Assembly (NCBI GenBank): GCA_022113835.1
Contig: JAILWY010000011.1
Coordinates: 5,890,001 to 5,954,000, forward strand
DNA: 64,000 nt
Direction of reading: 5' to 3'
Source of the DNA: Atopsyche davidsoni
Taxonomy: Eukaryota > Arthropoda > Insecta > Trichoptera > Hydrobiosidae
Shown here: positions 61,944-64,000 of the stretch, in pieces
How the letters are laid out: the number at the start of each line of letters is the position of its first letter
Numbering within the stretch: the first letter of the stretch is position 1
Made by a program: the position numbers and the translations under genes
The notes under the pieces: model-generated
The model's database searches: none
Seen by the model: only the letters and a program-made list of their open reading frames with translations
Told to the model about the DNA's origin: nothing

Positions 61944-64000
61944 CGCCGCGGACAGTCTCCCCCCTCCCCTCTTTGGATCGGACCCTCGCAACGCTACGTC
62001 CCGAAAGAGAATTCAAGATTTTATTGTCAACATGATAAAGATTTTTTTTAAGTTTTTATGCAGTTCCACCTATTTGTGTTACAAATTTTAATTGTGCTTT
62101 TAACAAAAGGTACGTTTAAAACGATACAACGCCATGGAAATATTTTTTAATAATTTATTTATTTGTTTTCTTCTTAAAAGTGGATCTCATCGATGGCGTT
62201 CAATCCATTGTGCCCGACAATATTATTAAAGTTTTACAAAATATTTTTTTTATTTGATACCTAAATTTTACATTCAATTTAAAGAACTGCATGCTCGGTC
62301 GTCAAATCGACTACACAACAATAGTGTTTTTAATATTAATATTTGTGATTGAATCCACGTAATCTTCAAAATATTATCACATAAAAGGTGATTCTTTCTG
62401 TATGTAATGATATATATTTTGCTATTTTCATTCAATTGCTGGAAATAAGCAGCTACACATGATATATTTTTATTTACTTAAATGGCTGGAGTGCAAGGTA
62501 ACAATATGATATAAGTCATGTATTTACTGTTGTAAATAAATACGACTAAAAAAACAATTATTTTGCCAGAGTTTATCGACTCCTGCAAACTACAAGTAAG
62601 AGTGTCCCGCGCTGGTGCGGTGTTGCCACACTATGAAAGAGACGGCGCCGGCCAGTGTTGCTAGAGTGTAAAATGCAATTAAAAGGATTAGGGTGGAAAT
62701 TAGTGGACTTCTCCCCCTCTGGTCTCATTCTCTCGCTTTAAAAAAATAATTAGAGTAGAATAGATCTCGTTATGACCGTTCTATCAACAATGCATACACG
62801 TTGCGATCAAAATATATATATATATGTTTTTTAACGAAGCATTTTTTAAATGTTTACGCTTATGCTTTTGTAATAACTCAATTAATTCGCACTTATTTGG
62901 ATCATATAAAAATTTCAAAAAACGTTTTGCTTATTTTTTTAAGATATCCGCCATCGAGGCGCGCCAAAATGCGGACTGAATTGAATCGAACCAAATTAAG
63001 ACCGAGTACATATAAATACATATAAACATTCGATAGACCCCCAGCTGAACGAAAGGGGTGCAACTTTTAGGGGCAGAAAGTCGCCTTTCTACATTAGAGT
63101 ATCGGTTCTGTATTGGTGCAATAATAACTGAAGCGGGGGCGACGCGGGGTGGCAGATATTTGAGATGCGGGATAAAGCGATGGACGGGGGTGAGTTGCGG
63201 ACGGGTAATACTGATCGGTCGGGCTTCGTCCTGTCTGGGCAAAGAACTGGGGGTGGATGAGTATTAGACAAAAGAAATCGCACAATAGGTTTCAATTTCG
63301 ATATCGAAGCCTGGATATTGGCAGAGAAAGCCTGCAAAGGTGGGTCTCTATGCGGATGCTGTCCCCGGCACTTACCTGGTTATAAACTGCCAGGGTTAAC
63401 AGGTAAAATTTTACGAAGGAAAACTCGAATACAATTTTAAATTAAGTGGCAATTATATTCAAAATATAACTATAAGACACATAGAAACTATATACATAAA
63501 AAAGATATTACATAAGATACATATTAATTTAAATGTAAAATTTCATAGTTCCATGCAACAGAACATTATAGTACAAAATAAAAGTTTAAAAATGCATGTT
63601 TTAATAAAAGTTAATTTGAATACAGCTTTTACAAGTGAGATGATAAATAATATTATGCTTCATAGTTCGATACGTTTGCTTGGGGGGGTAGTTATTGAGT
63701 CACCCTTTAGTTCGCTGACGAATTTTACAAGTCCACCCTTTTGGATAGCACTAACTACCTATGCAAATCAACCCCCCATGTAGTGGTGTGCCTTTAAATA
63801 AATACATCAACATGCGTTGTTTAGGATTCACTAGTATATTAAAATCAATACAATTGCGTATATATTTAAATGTATTTTGTAAAAGTATTTGATTATCAGC
63901 GCAGTGGTCTTTTTAGATTTTAACTTCTGCGCCGAGACACGTGATTTTTTGTTTCAATTATGATATTTATTAGTTTTAAAATATTCTGAAAAGATTTTTA

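Larger units (their letters stand above)
56005..64000 (+). other. cut: Downstream intron of the cut-like gene (5' part only)
   Basis: AT-rich sequence without a recognisable coding exon. It contains a composite LINE-family repeat at 59.0-59.4 kb, a GC-rich block at 59.44-59.54 kb next to a GGTTAGGTTAGGTTAG run, a long poly-C tract at 61.87-61.94 kb, and a GC-richer stretch at 63.05-63.25 kb. The exon with the next Cut coiled-coil segment, the CUT repeats and the homeodomain were looked for and not seen. Confidence 0.6.

Noticed and set aside
61741..62091. Proline-rich and glycine-rich frames on both strands
   Set aside because: Translation artefacts of the poly-C tract.
63385..63410. GGTTAACAG|GTAAAA as a splice or ratchet site
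   Set aside because: There is no pyrimidine tract before the AG, and the donor half is weak.

Overview
The window looks like insect nuclear DNA: AT-rich, almost free of long ORFs, full of decayed interspersed repeats, and carrying one clear spliced coding exon. I read it as about 64 kb from inside one very large gene on the + strand, the homeobox/CUT-domain transcription factor gene cut (Drosophila cut, vertebrate CUX1). The identification rests on the 98-codon exon at 19935-20228. It opens with RATLAEKEV, the peptide that opens this segment in Drosophila Cut as I remember it, and it closes with a LELAAKEKE block like the coiled-coil block of CUX/Cut proteins. The insect order cannot be settled from the sequence.

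Layout: positions 1-19934 are the 3' part of a long upstream intron. The cut exon follows (19935-20228, phase 0 at both ends, about 70% GC or more). A 35.7-kb intron runs to a second exon-like unit at 55930-56004 (75 nt, in frame, phase 0). The rest, to 64000, is intron again. The CUT repeats, the homeodomain and the N-terminal exon are not seen and should lie outside the window.

The most interesting signal is a ladder of back-to-back splice sites, a 3' site fused to a 5' site with no exon between (polypyrimidine-NAG|GTRAG). They lie at 3708/3709, 35787/35788 and 55929/55930, with a weaker one at 48212/48213. This is the signature of recursive (ratchet) splicing. Together with the real exon they divide the 64 kb into steps of roughly 15-20 kb. 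The last one begins the in-frame 75-nt exon, so that unit could be a ratchet-site exon, an alternative coding microexon, or both.

The introns also hold a non-LTR retrotransposon family in at least a dozen fragments, a foldback element present as a tandem-like pair just downstream of the cut exon plus a third worn copy, a four-copy 140-bp tandem array, a second degenerate array near 51.8 kb, several GC-rich minisatellites, long poly-C tracts, and GC-rich, CpG-rich islands in which ATTGGCC/ATTGGTC and AAGATGGCG motifs recur. These islands are the best candidates for intronic enhancers or promoters, but that is inference. No rRNA gene, intact tRNA gene, CRISPR array or bacterial-type operon was seen.
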